Positions 17,213 to 24,897 of a stretch of DNA of 64,000 nucleotides are shown piece after piece (positions within the stretch are counted from its first letter, which is position 1; every line of letters begins with the position of its first letter). The notes under the pieces were generated by a model. The model was not told the DNA's origin, did not search any database, and saw only the letters and a list, made by a program, of their open reading frames with translations. This DNA is from Vibrio gigantis (GTDB lineage: Bacteria > Pseudomonadota > Gammaproteobacteria > Enterobacterales > Vibrionaceae). The stretch is taken from NCBI RefSeq assembly GCF_024347515.1, contig NZ_AP025493.1:806001-870000 (forward strand). Direction: 5' to 3'. The translations under genes were made by a program, and so were the position numbers.

Positions 17213-18562
17213 TTATGAGGCCTTAGGTATCACGATACTGAATTTGGCACCACCGTGCTTGCTGTCGTCGATTTTGATATCCCAAGATAGCTTTTTAGCT
17301 GCTGAAATCGCGATCGCAAGACCTAACCCTAAGCCTCCTGTGGTCGATGTTCTGCTTGAGTCTAATCGGGAGAACGGAAGGAATACTTCATCACGCTTAT
17401 TCTCTGGTATTCCAGAGCCATTGTCTTCAATCACCACTAGCCAGTTTTCAGAATTCTCATCGAGCGTCATCCACACCTTGTCTTTCGTGTAATTGCCTGC
17501 ATTTTTGAGAACATTATCGAACACCAAGCGCGCCATTGAGCAATCACACTTAATCTTGCACTCTAGCTGTACCTTTGACTCAAAGGTGGCATTGTCTAGT
17601 TTCGAGTAACGAATTCGATCTAAGCAATACTCACGAAGATCGGATGTCACTTTAACGAGCTCAAAAAAAGAGTTATCCATGACATTCAACTTCGACAGCA
17701 TAATGATTTCTGACGTTAGCTCATTAATATCCTCAATGTAGGTATCGATGTCATCGAAAAGAACCTGATGCTTATCTGGTGCTCCCCTTCTCAAAATATC
17801 AGTCGCTAGTTGAATGCGGCTTAGCGGAGTTCGTACCTCATGGGGGATAGCCTGAGCGAAAATATGACTTTGTTTCACTTTGCTCTCGATCTCTTCAGCC
17901 ATGAAGTTAAAGCTGCTGGCCAAATCAGAAACAGGATGGATGTCGTCCATGTCTGAGCGAGTGCTGAGCTTTCCCTTACCAAACTGCTTCTGCTTCTCAA
18001 CAAGCAACTCTATTCTTTCTTGAAAGCGCCTCACAGGTAAGTAAACACTTGCTCCAATCGCCACAATCACAGCCAGTAACATTCCTAACAAAAAATGCCG
18101 TTCTGAATCTTCATACCATTCAATGTTTGGTGAGAAGAAATCCCCTACCTCACTGAATGCAAAGCTAAATCGAGAATTAGGCAGTTGAAATACTGCCGAA
18201 TAAAGGTTGTCATCACTTAGATATATCGGCACACCATTTAAGGTTGTATATAACTCGCATTGTTGGCAAGGAGCTTCTCCCGACCAATCTTTTAACAGGC
18301 GTAAATTGAAGATATAAAATTGTTGGTAGCCTGTTCTATCGAGCTCTTTATAGAGCGAGTTTTCTTGATTGTGTTGACGAACATACTGCTCCGCAAAGTA
18401 GATGCCATCATTAAGGAAGGTTTCGATCTCGGTTCGTCGCATGTGCCCCTCACCAAGGTTCAAAAACAAAAATATCGTTGCCGACATCCCTATCACGATC
18501 CCAAGGTATAAGCGAGCAAACATCGAAACCGAACGCAGTTTCGCAGCAATGAACTTACGCAA
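17213..18562 (-). CDS. membrane sensor histidine kinase (RstB-like)
   Basis: 449 residues. TM1 is about 16-36, the periplasmic region 37-155 and TM2 157-176, followed by HAMP and a HisKA box with His241 in AIPHEVRTPLSR. The ATPase domain has an FDNVLKNAGNYT N box and GGLGLGLAI G box. The HEVRTPLSRIQLATD motif is typical of RstB. The periplasmic part has a CxxC pair (Cys99 and Cys102), which could be redox- or metal-sensitive. It overlaps its response-regulator gene by 8 nt. Confidence 0.9.
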   Translation of the reverse strand: MRKFIAAKLRSVSMFARLYLGIVIGMSATIFLFLNLGEGHMRRTEIETFLNDGIYFAEQYVRQHNQENSLYKELDRTGYQQFYIFNLRLLKDWSGEAPCQQCELYTTLNGVPIYLSDDNLYSAVFQLPNSRFSFAFSEVGDFFSPNIEWYEDSERHFLLGMLLAVIVAIGASVYLPVRRFQERIELLVEKQKQFGKGKLSTRSDMDDIHPVSDLASSFNFMAEEIESKVKQSHIFAQAIPHEVRTPLSRIQLATDILRRGAPDKHQVLFDDIDTYIEDINELTSEIIMLSKLNVMDNSFFELVKVTSDLREYCLDRIRYSKLDNATFESKVQLECKIKCDCSMARLVFDNVLKNAGNYTKDKVWMTLDENSENWLVVIEDNGSGIPENKRDEVFLPFSRLDSSRTSTTGGLGLGLAIAISAAKKLSWDIKIDDSKHGGAKFSIVIPKAS

Positions 18563-19244
18563 CCAGCATGTACCCCTTGTTACGAACCGTGCGGATCAGC
18601 TGTTTGTCTTTTGCGTGAATGCGCAGCTTACGGCGTAGACCTGAAACGCGCATATCAATCGAGCGATCGTTAAACGCGTAGTCGATCCCTCTGAATAGCT
18701 GACAGCATTGGTCTCGAGTCACGACCTGACATATGTTATTCACTAGGAGGTTTAAGATTTCAAACTCAGCAGAGGTAAGCTTGAGGTTTTGCCCATACAA
18801 GGTGGCACTTTGAGCCGCACTGTTGATTACAATGTCGCACTGCTTTTCAGCCGTGGTTTCTTGCGCTTTTGCAACAGGCGCAGCTCGACGCAATAACGCT
18901 TCAATTCGAGCTAATAAGGCGTGGCCACGAATCGGTTTAGCAACATAATCATCCGCACCAAACTTAAATAGGCTGACTTCACTCATTTCATCGGCAGAAG
19001 CTGTTAGCACTAAGATCATGCCATTGTAAAACTCACGGGCTTGACGGCAAATCTGTGCGCCGCTCATCCCGGGAAGCATCAAGTCCAACAGCACTAAATC
19101 AGGTTCAATTCTGCGGATCGCTTCAAGTGCCAAATTCCCTTCATGAACAACGCTAACATTGTAACCTTCGGCTTCTAGGTAAAGCGTAGTTAACCGAGCT
19201 ATCTCTTGATCATCTTCAACAATGAGCACTTTGGTTTTCGACAT
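18555..19244 (-). CDS. OmpR-family response regulator (RstA-like)
   Basis: The receiver domain carries IVEDD near the N-terminus and phospho-acceptor Asp54 in LVLLDLMLPGMSG; the winged helix ends in TVRNKGYML. A GTG nine bases upstream (19253) gives a slightly longer frame. I chose the ATG at 19244, although both have weak ribosome binding sites. Partner kinase gene overlaps downstream. The 14-bp palindrome CAGTATATATACTG at 19276-19289 may be an autoregulatory site. Confidence 0.88.
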   Translation of the reverse strand: MSKTKVLIVEDDQEIARLTTLYLEAEGYNVSVVHEGNLALEAIRRIEPDLVLLDLMLPGMSGAQICRQAREFYNGMILVLTASADEMSEVSLFKFGADDYVAKPIRGHALLARIEALLRRAAPVAKAQETTAEKQCDIVINSAAQSATLYGQNLKLTSAEFEILNLLVNNICQVVTRDQCCQLFRGIDYAFNDRSIDMRVSGLRRKLRIHAKDKQLIRTVRNKGYMLVA

Positions 19245-19275
19245 TCCTATCACCAGTATTTATTAAAAGCGAGGG

Positions 19276-19314
19276 CAGTATATATACTGGTCATAGATCA
19301 TCAATGTTGTGATC
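19276..19314. promoter_or_regulatory. palindromes upstream of the RstA-like gene
   Basis: A perfect 14-bp palindrome, CAGTATATATACTG (19276-19289), is followed by GATCA/TGATC arms at 19296-19314. They sit within 70 bp of the regulator start and may be promoter or operator elements. Confidence 0.35.
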
Positions 19315-19594
19315 AGAGCCCTGCATTTACCGTACGCAAAACATAGTAATCACTTTTGTACATACACGTTTACAGAACAGAGAATCAACAGACTTTGTGC
19401 TTTGGCGTATCAAGGTTTCACCAGTCAGAGCGCATTATTGGGTTGTTTTAATCACCTATCACACGCTTACATTTGCTTTATTTTCTTACGCGCACTTACA
19501 TTTGAGGTATTTACAAAACCCAATCAAATCAACCGTCCATACACCAATGACATAACAGTTAATAACACTAAAAACCCACAATTTATCAGGTTAA
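19315..19594. other. intergenic stretch without a supported gene
   Basis: AT-rich DNA. A 98-codon frame covering most of it (19309-19605) has an unnatural composition and no ribosome binding site, so I do not accept it. Nothing else recognised. Confidence 0.4.
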
Positions 19595-19774
19595 ATGGCC
19601 AGTAAACTAGAATTACAATTAAAAGAAATCGATTACTTTAAATATCCCTCAGAGTTTTCCATTTTTCTGCGTGAGGTAGACCCTATTAAGCAATACCTTC
19701 TTAAAGTAACATTCATTTTATTAATGAATAGATTCTTGTTACTCAATAATCACTTTCCACAGGGCCCATTTTAA
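19595..19774 (+). CDS. candidate 59-residue small protein coupled to the next gene
   Basis: The ATG at 19595 follows CAGGTTAA and an immediate in-frame TAA, and the frame runs 59 codons. The N-terminal half is charged and amphipathic (KLELQLKEIDYF); the middle contains a hydrophobic KVTFILLMNRFLLL segment. The stop lies 1 nt before the ATG of the secreted protein, which itself lacks a clear Shine-Dalgarno, so coupling is plausible. No family known. Confidence 0.45.
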   Translation: MASKLELQLKEIDYFKYPSEFSIFLREVDPIKQYLLKVTFILLMNRFLLLNNHFPQGPF

Positions 19775-19775
19775 G

Positions 19776-20333
19776 ATGATTAAACCGCTTCCTCTGTTAT
19801 TGACCACCACCGCTTTAGTTTCAATACCACTCATGGCAGACACCAATAAACAAGAAATGGTGAATCAGATTCAAGCGCAAGTAAGCTCTTGGATAGACAT
19901 TCAGGTCACGCCACAAAGCAGTATTATTCAAAAGATGGTTTTTAACTGTGAATTCTACAGTGCAACGCCTTATATTAAGTCACCAGACGGAAGTGAGAGT
20001 AGTTCTGGCTCATACCGCTTTTACGCACATAACGGTGTATTGGGCTCGATGACAGAACCCTTCACCACCCAACCTCTGCCTGAATTGACGATGTGCCTTA
20101 AAGAAGACTTAGTGGTTACCACCCAAGATCAAGCGCAGCTATTATTTGAAGCGATAGAAACGGTCTATCCAAACCACTCTATGTTTGACGAAAACTTCCC
20201 CAAAGAGATCATCCAAAAACCAAATGGTTGGCACTTCATCGACGGTGAGATTTTTGATGATAAGAAAGGCTATGTCATCGAAACCACACCGGAAGGTAAA
20301 GTGACCAAAATCATCAACTCACTGAACCTTTAA
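19776..20333 (+). CDS. secreted hypothetical protein
   Basis: 185 residues. An N-terminal signal peptide (about 1-21, cleavage after LMA) implies export to the periplasm. The mature part has two cysteines (near residues 57 and 108) that could form a disulfide, and many Thr/Ser and aromatic residues, with the terminal segment KGYVIETTPEGKVTKII. No family or enzyme motif recognised. The start is preceded by a short coupled frame rather than a good ribosome binding site. Confidence 0.7.
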   Translation: MIKPLPLLLTTTALVSIPLMADTNKQEMVNQIQAQVSSWIDIQVTPQSSIIQKMVFNCEFYSATPYIKSPDGSESSSGSYRFYAHNGVLGSMTEPFTTQPLPELTMCLKEDLVVTTQDQAQLLFEAIETVYPNHSMFDENFPKEIIQKPNGWHFIDGEIFDDKKGYVIETTPEGKVTKIINSLNL

Positions 20334-20350
20334 CACGCTAATTTTCCTGT

Positions 20351-20386
20351 AGCACTTTGCTGTTCTTCAGCACTTTACCGTTCTTT
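20351..20386. repeat. 18-bp tandem duplication
   Basis: AGCACTTTGCTGTTCTTC (20351-20368) is followed without gap by AGCACTTTACCGTTCTTT (20369-20386); 15 of 18 bases agree. It lies between the secreted protein and the GGDEF-EAL gene. Confidence 0.7.
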
Positions 20387-20500
20387 AAAACAGCTTCTTA
20401 ATAGCAATTAAAGGCCAGAATTAAATTTGATCAGCGACCAACTGAACACACGAATTCGGTCGTCGCCGTTCGACCCAAATATCAGTTCACCGAGTTCAAT

Positions 20501-22456
20501 ATGATGACAAGTTATCAACCTTTCGAGCATCTCAAGTGTCCAATATGGATATATGACATTGATAATAAGAGAATAACTTGGGCAAATAGCAGCGCCCTTC
20601 CTTTGTGGGAGTCTGAATCTCTATTTGAGCTGACATCACGCGATTTTAGTGTCGAGATGTCAAAAGCAATCGAAGCGACATTAGAAGAGTACCAAAGGCA
20701 ATTTCTACGCAATGAAAGCATCAAGACATGGTGGAACTTCACTCCAAACTACATTTCGAAACGTGCATTGTGTCTGTTTTCTGGGATCCCACTGCACGAT
20801 GGTCGAACGGGTATGTTGGTACAAGTCGTCGCTGAAGAGGGAAGTTTAAGGCACGATCTCGCTTGCTCTGATGGCGCTAACCTTTCCCTTCTATTTAATA
20901 AGTCGGGAAGCGTAGTGAGTGCAAACTCCACCTTTTTTCACAACTACGGCTCACCGTTTAGTACCCTATCTGACTTCGTTTCAAGTGAAGAAACAGCAGC
21001 GCAGTGGCTGTTTACCGCGCGAAAAGGCCGAGAGATATTAGAAGAAGTCAGCTGCGAAATAGATGGCAAGACACACCACTTTGATGTTCAAGGGAAGTGG
21101 CTCTTTGATAAAAGCGAGCTGTTGTTAAACCTAACCTGTACTACCAAGCAAAAAGAGAAGCTGATAAAAGCACGATACAACGCAGAGCACGACTGTTTAA
21201 CAGAGCTCTATAATCGGCGCGGGATCACTAACCTTTTAGAAACCAGTATTGCCTATCGCTCACCTTTTGAATTGATGTTTGTTGACCTTGATGGCTTCAA
21301 ATTAGTCAATGACACTTATGGGCACAGTGTCGGAGACCAGCTACTCAAACAGGTTGGTGAGCGTCTTAAACACCTAGTTGATGAGAAGTGCATGATCGGT
21401 CGATTTGGTGGCGACGAATTCATAGTGATTGCCCACACTTGTCGAAATCAAAATATCCCACTACTCTGCTCTCGGATTATCGATGCCTTAAACCGAAGCT
21501 TCCATATCAGAGGAATTGGTAGCTTGTCTGTCGGTTGCAGCATAGGTACCGCACATTTCCCTGATAATGCGGTTGACCAAGAAACATTGCTAAAACAAGC
21601 AGGTATGGCGATGCACCTTGCTAAAACTAATGGTCGAAATCGCTTCCAAACGTTTACCCCAGACTTAGCACAAACCCTGCATCGCAAAGTAGAGATCCGC
21701 CACCGGCTGGCACGTGCCATAGAAAATGACGATCTCAACCTTCACTACCAACCGATCATAAACACCAACAGCGACAAGGTGAAAGGATTTGAGGCTTTAC
21801 TTCGATGGTCGGACAAAGATCTAGGCAGCATCGCGCCAGATGAGTTCATTAGCTTAGCGGAGGAGACAGGTCAGATTGTACTACTCGGAAAATGGGTTCT
21901 TAACTCCGCACTCAAACAGTTATCAGTATGGCAACGAGAATTTGATAGTGAGTTGATGATGAGTATCAACATATCGAGTATTCAGATGCACGCTACCTTT
22001 GCCGAGCAGCTATTAGCCATGTTGAACTTCTACAATATCCAACCTCAAAGTATCGCCCTTGAGATCACCGAGTCTTCCATGATCTTCAAGCATGGTGAAG
22101 TCAGGCAAGCATTAAGCGATATTTCTAAGTTGGGTGTAGAACTTTACCTTGATGACTTCGGTACAGGCTATTCTTCACTCTCAATGTTACATGACTTACC
22201 GATTAGCACCGTTAAACTCGATAAAAGCTTTGTCCATGGTTCACACAAAGGAAGCAAAGCGATTGTTCAAGCCACCCACGCTATCTGCGACAAATTAGGA
22301 CTTAAAGTGGTTGCTGAAGGTGTCGAAACCGAAACGCAAAAAGCGTTCTTAATTGAATGTGGATACGAGTATCTTCAGGGTTTTTTATTTAGTAAGCCAA
22401 TTCCCTCAAATGAAGTCGAAAGTCAGTTTTTAATAAGTCGACAACTCTACGAATAA
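20501..22456 (+). CDS. PAS-GGDEF-EAL c-di-GMP enzyme
   Basis: 651 residues, cytosolic. PAS-like folds occupy about 10-110 and 125-220. The GGDEF domain has the intact active site RFGGDEF at 301-307, without an obvious RxxD inhibitory site. The EAL domain has EALLRW at 431-436, DDFGTGYSS, KLDKSF and an ending GFLFSKP, so all catalytic signatures are intact. It may be bifunctional, making and degrading c-di-GMP under PAS control. Upstream is a tandem 18-bp repeat. The next gene is an orphan prepilin 250 bp downstream. Confidence 0.93.
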   Translation: MMTSYQPFEHLKCPIWIYDIDNKRITWANSSALPLWESESLFELTSRDFSVEMSKAIEATLEEYQRQFLRNESIKTWWNFTPNYISKRALCLFSGIPLHDGRTGMLVQVVAEEGSLRHDLACSDGANLSLLFNKSGSVVSANSTFFHNYGSPFSTLSDFVSSEETAAQWLFTARKGREILEEVSCEIDGKTHHFDVQGKWLFDKSELLLNLTCTTKQKEKLIKARYNAEHDCLTELYNRRGITNLLETSIAYRSPFELMFVDLDGFKLVNDTYGHSVGDQLLKQVGERLKHLVDEKCMIGRFGGDEFIVIAHTCRNQNIPLLCSRIIDALNRSFHIRGIGSLSVGCSIGTAHFPDNAVDQETLLKQAGMAMHLAKTNGRNRFQTFTPDLAQTLHRKVEIRHRLARAIENDDLNLHYQPIINTNSDKVKGFEALLRWSDKDLGSIAPDEFISLAEETGQIVLLGKWVLNSALKQLSVWQREFDSELMMSINISSIQMHATFAEQLLAMLNFYNIQPQSIALEITESSMIFKHGEVRQALSDISKLGVELYLDDFGTGYSSLSMLHDLPISTVKLDKSFVHGSHKGSKAIVQATHAICDKLGLKVVAEGVETETQKAFLIECGYEYLQGFLFSKPIPSNEVESQFLISRQLYE

Positions 22457-22706
22457 ATACTTATTTATCAACAAATTATTTAACTTGAGCACTTCGCAAA
22501 CAATCAGCCGCTGTCGATGTGAACGCTTACGTATGCTTACATAGCGCTTAACTGTCAGAATCCATAGGTAAATTGTTGTTTATTATGAATATTAGCCATA
22601 ATTCAAGCCTATAAAACACCAAACCATTATACCTACTCCCTGTAATGACTTTGGTATTTAGATTACCCTCACTCAGTCCCTAGAGCAGATCAAATAATCG
22701 GTAAAC

Positions 22707-23186
22707 ATGACCAGACAAAACGGCTTCACTCTCTTAGAACTCATCATCTCTGTATTAATTTTAGCGATCGTTTCGGCTACAGCTATGGTCAAGTTCTTAG
22801 ACGTTCAAGGAAGTGCTCGAGCGAGTAAAATACACGATGTGGCTGGTAACCTTCGCACTGGTATCGATATGATCTACGCCAAGTCAGTGATTGCTGGTGT
22901 TGAAGGTAAGTGCAACTATGTTGAAAAGACGGAGATTGAAACCTACTACGTTTGTCATGGTTACCCAATCGCTTATGTCGATTCCTTAAGGCGTCTGTTG
23001 AACATTGATGAAACCGAACTTCACGTCATCAACAAGGAAGTCATACCTGACAGCAATGCAGAACGAGTAGCCGCTATCTCTTTTAACACTGACAGCTACA
23101 CCTATTTACCTGAAGGTGATTTTTGTCAGGTGTTGTATCAGCCAGAGAAAGAACCCCAAATCGTTGTTCTTGATGGCGCATGCTAG
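22707..23186 (+). CDS. orphan type IV prepilin/pseudopilin
   Basis: 159 residues. The N-terminus MTRQNG/FTLLELIISVLILAI has the prepilin peptidase cleavage site (Gly6/Phe7), Glu at mature position 5, and the hydrophobic helix of class III/type IV pilins. The C-terminal part has Cys residues near 69, 84, 143 and at the end (GAC), suggesting a disulfide loop as in MSHA-type pilins. No assembly ATPase, secretin or other pilin gene is nearby, so it must use machinery encoded elsewhere. Confidence 0.88.
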   Translation: MTRQNGFTLLELIISVLILAIVSATAMVKFLDVQGSARASKIHDVAGNLRTGIDMIYAKSVIAGVEGKCNYVEKTEIETYYVCHGYPIAYVDSLRRLLNIDETELHVINKEVIPDSNAERVAAISFNTDSYTYLPEGDFCQVLYQPEKEPQIVVLDGAC

Positions 23187-23364
23187 TCGACATCTACCAT
23201 TTAACGCCTAGGCATAAAACCTTACCTTGATCTCCATATTTAGGTGAGTTTTATTCGCTTAATGTCAGTTCTTCTTCAGCTCATTCTTGACTGTGCCGCG
23301 ACTCATATTTGAGCCTCAATATTGCGTAGACTTTTTCCATCCTGACAAAATGAGAAAGAGAACC

Positions 23365-23895
23365 ATGAAAAAGAAAACCTTCGTTATACCAGCCATCGTT
23401 ATTGCAACGGTATGTATCCCATTGTCTGCATTCGCAAAAGACCGCGATAACTCTATTGAGGCTGGTGTCACTTTCATCGGCAATCAAGAACTGGCAACCT
23501 TCGGCTACAGTAAAGAGTTGTCGAACAATATCGTTGTTGGTGGTGGCTTCTCATTGGGTACAGAAGCGGTAGATTTAGAACAGTCAAACTCACAAGATGC
23601 ATGGGGCTTTTACTCCAATATCGGTTATAAGTTTGAAATCGCCGAGTTCGATATCATCCCTAAAATTGGTATCAACTATCTAAATGCAGATGTTGAGTTT
23701 GACGATGCTTCACTTAACGGCCTCAATATCGATAACGTCTATGGCTCAATAGGTACAACGGTCAACTGGCGCATGATAGGCCTAACTGTGGATTACGGTA
23801 AGATCAATGATTCAGCAATGGTGCCAGATGGTCCAAATAGCACAAAGCCATTTGAAGAAGATGTGGTGCGCGTTACCGCAAGCTTCAACTTCTAG
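23365..23895 (+). CDS. small outer-membrane beta-barrel protein
   Basis: The ATG at 23365 (MKKKTF) is the real start because it opens a signal peptide ending at AFA/KD and is preceded by GAGA; the upstream 26 codons are not signal-like. The mature 150 residues show alternating hydrophobic strands with aromatic girdles and end in RVTASFNF, the C-terminal Phe of Omp signatures. It resembles eight-stranded OmpX/OmpA-type barrels. Function unknown. It follows the prepilin gene by 180 bp. Confidence 0.75.
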   Translation: MKKKTFVIPAIVIATVCIPLSAFAKDRDNSIEAGVTFIGNQELATFGYSKELSNNIVVGGGFSLGTEAVDLEQSNSQDAWGFYSNIGYKFEIAEFDIIPKIGINYLNADVEFDDASLNGLNIDNVYGSIGTTVNWRMIGLTVDYGKINDSAMVPDGPNSTKPFEEDVVRVTASFNF

Positions 23896-24019
23896 CCTCT
23901 TTGGCGTTTAGTCTTTAACCTTTCGTTCTTTGTCAAAAAAGCGGTAGAAACAAAAGCTGCCAAAAGAACATTTAAAACAAAAGGCGTCACAAGAAAGTCT
24001 TCAAAAGAAAGTTGTCGAG

Positions 24020-24053
24020 AGCTCCTATTAGCCCGTCTAATTAGGGGCTTTTT
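24020..24053 (+). terminator. terminator after the beta-barrel gene
   Basis: AGCTCCTA and TAGGGGCT pair (with one G-U), extended by TTAG/CTAA, and are followed by TTTTTA. Confidence 0.7.
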
Positions 24054-24055
24054 AC

Positions 24056-24897
24056 CCTGTACATAAAAAAAAACCGATTTACTTAGAACTATGTTTGATA
24101 GTGCATGTTAATTAATCAAAAGCCACTTTTTCTTTCTGCTTATAACTCGCCCAAAAAGAATGCTTATTGAACCAAGTCATTAATATAGTAAGGTTTCCCC
24201 AGTGACATAGGTATTATACAGACTTCACTCATATCAAATCGAAATATCTTTCAACAAAATAGAGCACAAACACTAACCAAAAATAGCTTAATCATGGAAT
24301 CAACATCACAGTTCAATCGACCCAACACTTTGAGTTTCACCCTTCTTAGTTAAAATAAACAAACAACATTTTAATATCATTACATTAATTGATAAAGTCT
24401 ATTCATAAAACCCCAACAAAACACTACTGATATTATTGTCACTTATAAGATTCATTAAATAAGGGAATGTAATGCCTTAATTAAATGATATTAATGTTAC
24501 CTACTTCCTTGTAATTAAATTTTATCCTGAAAAAACCTGATAAATCAGACCCATCAATAACCACCACAAATACCACGCGCAACTACATTAGCAATCACTA
24601 AAGTTACGGTTAAAACTGCTGATATAGAGGCTTGTAAATGGATAAATACCAAAACAAATGGATAAATCCCCCTTGTCTCTTGTAAAACATCGGCTTTCAT
24701 TTATAAATTCAAGTTTTGGGTGAACATCTCTATAACCTTTCATTACAGCCCAGATTCTGCGATTAGTATCAACATCTTAAGAGGAAATGGTGACATTTTA
24801 GTTATGTTATTTAGAACGGACTCTTGGGTTGAATGACAATCCCAGCCATCACATATCAATCACACAAATATAATAACTATCGCTTAGGAGTTGAGCT
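24056..24897. other. long AT-rich intergenic region upstream of the wHTH-EAL gene
   Basis: About 840 bp with no supported ORF on either strand. It contains a 12-bp direct repeat AAATGGATAAAT at 24636-24647 and 24656-24667 (20 bp apart, two helical turns), and an AGGAG ribosome binding site just before the downstream start. Such a large AT-rich 5' region often marks silencing (H-NS) and complex regulation, which is an inference here. Confidence 0.5.
24636..24667. repeat. 12-bp direct repeat, possible regulator site
   Basis: AAATGGATAAAT occurs twice with a 20-bp period, placing both copies on the same DNA face, about 230-260 bp before the wHTH-EAL gene. Confidence 0.5.

Noticed and set aside
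19309..19605. 98-codon plus-strand ORF between the RstA-like gene and the small ORF
   Set aside because: No ribosome binding site, composition unlike a protein, and it overlaps the palindromes before the RstA-like gene and the start of the better-supported ORF at 19595.
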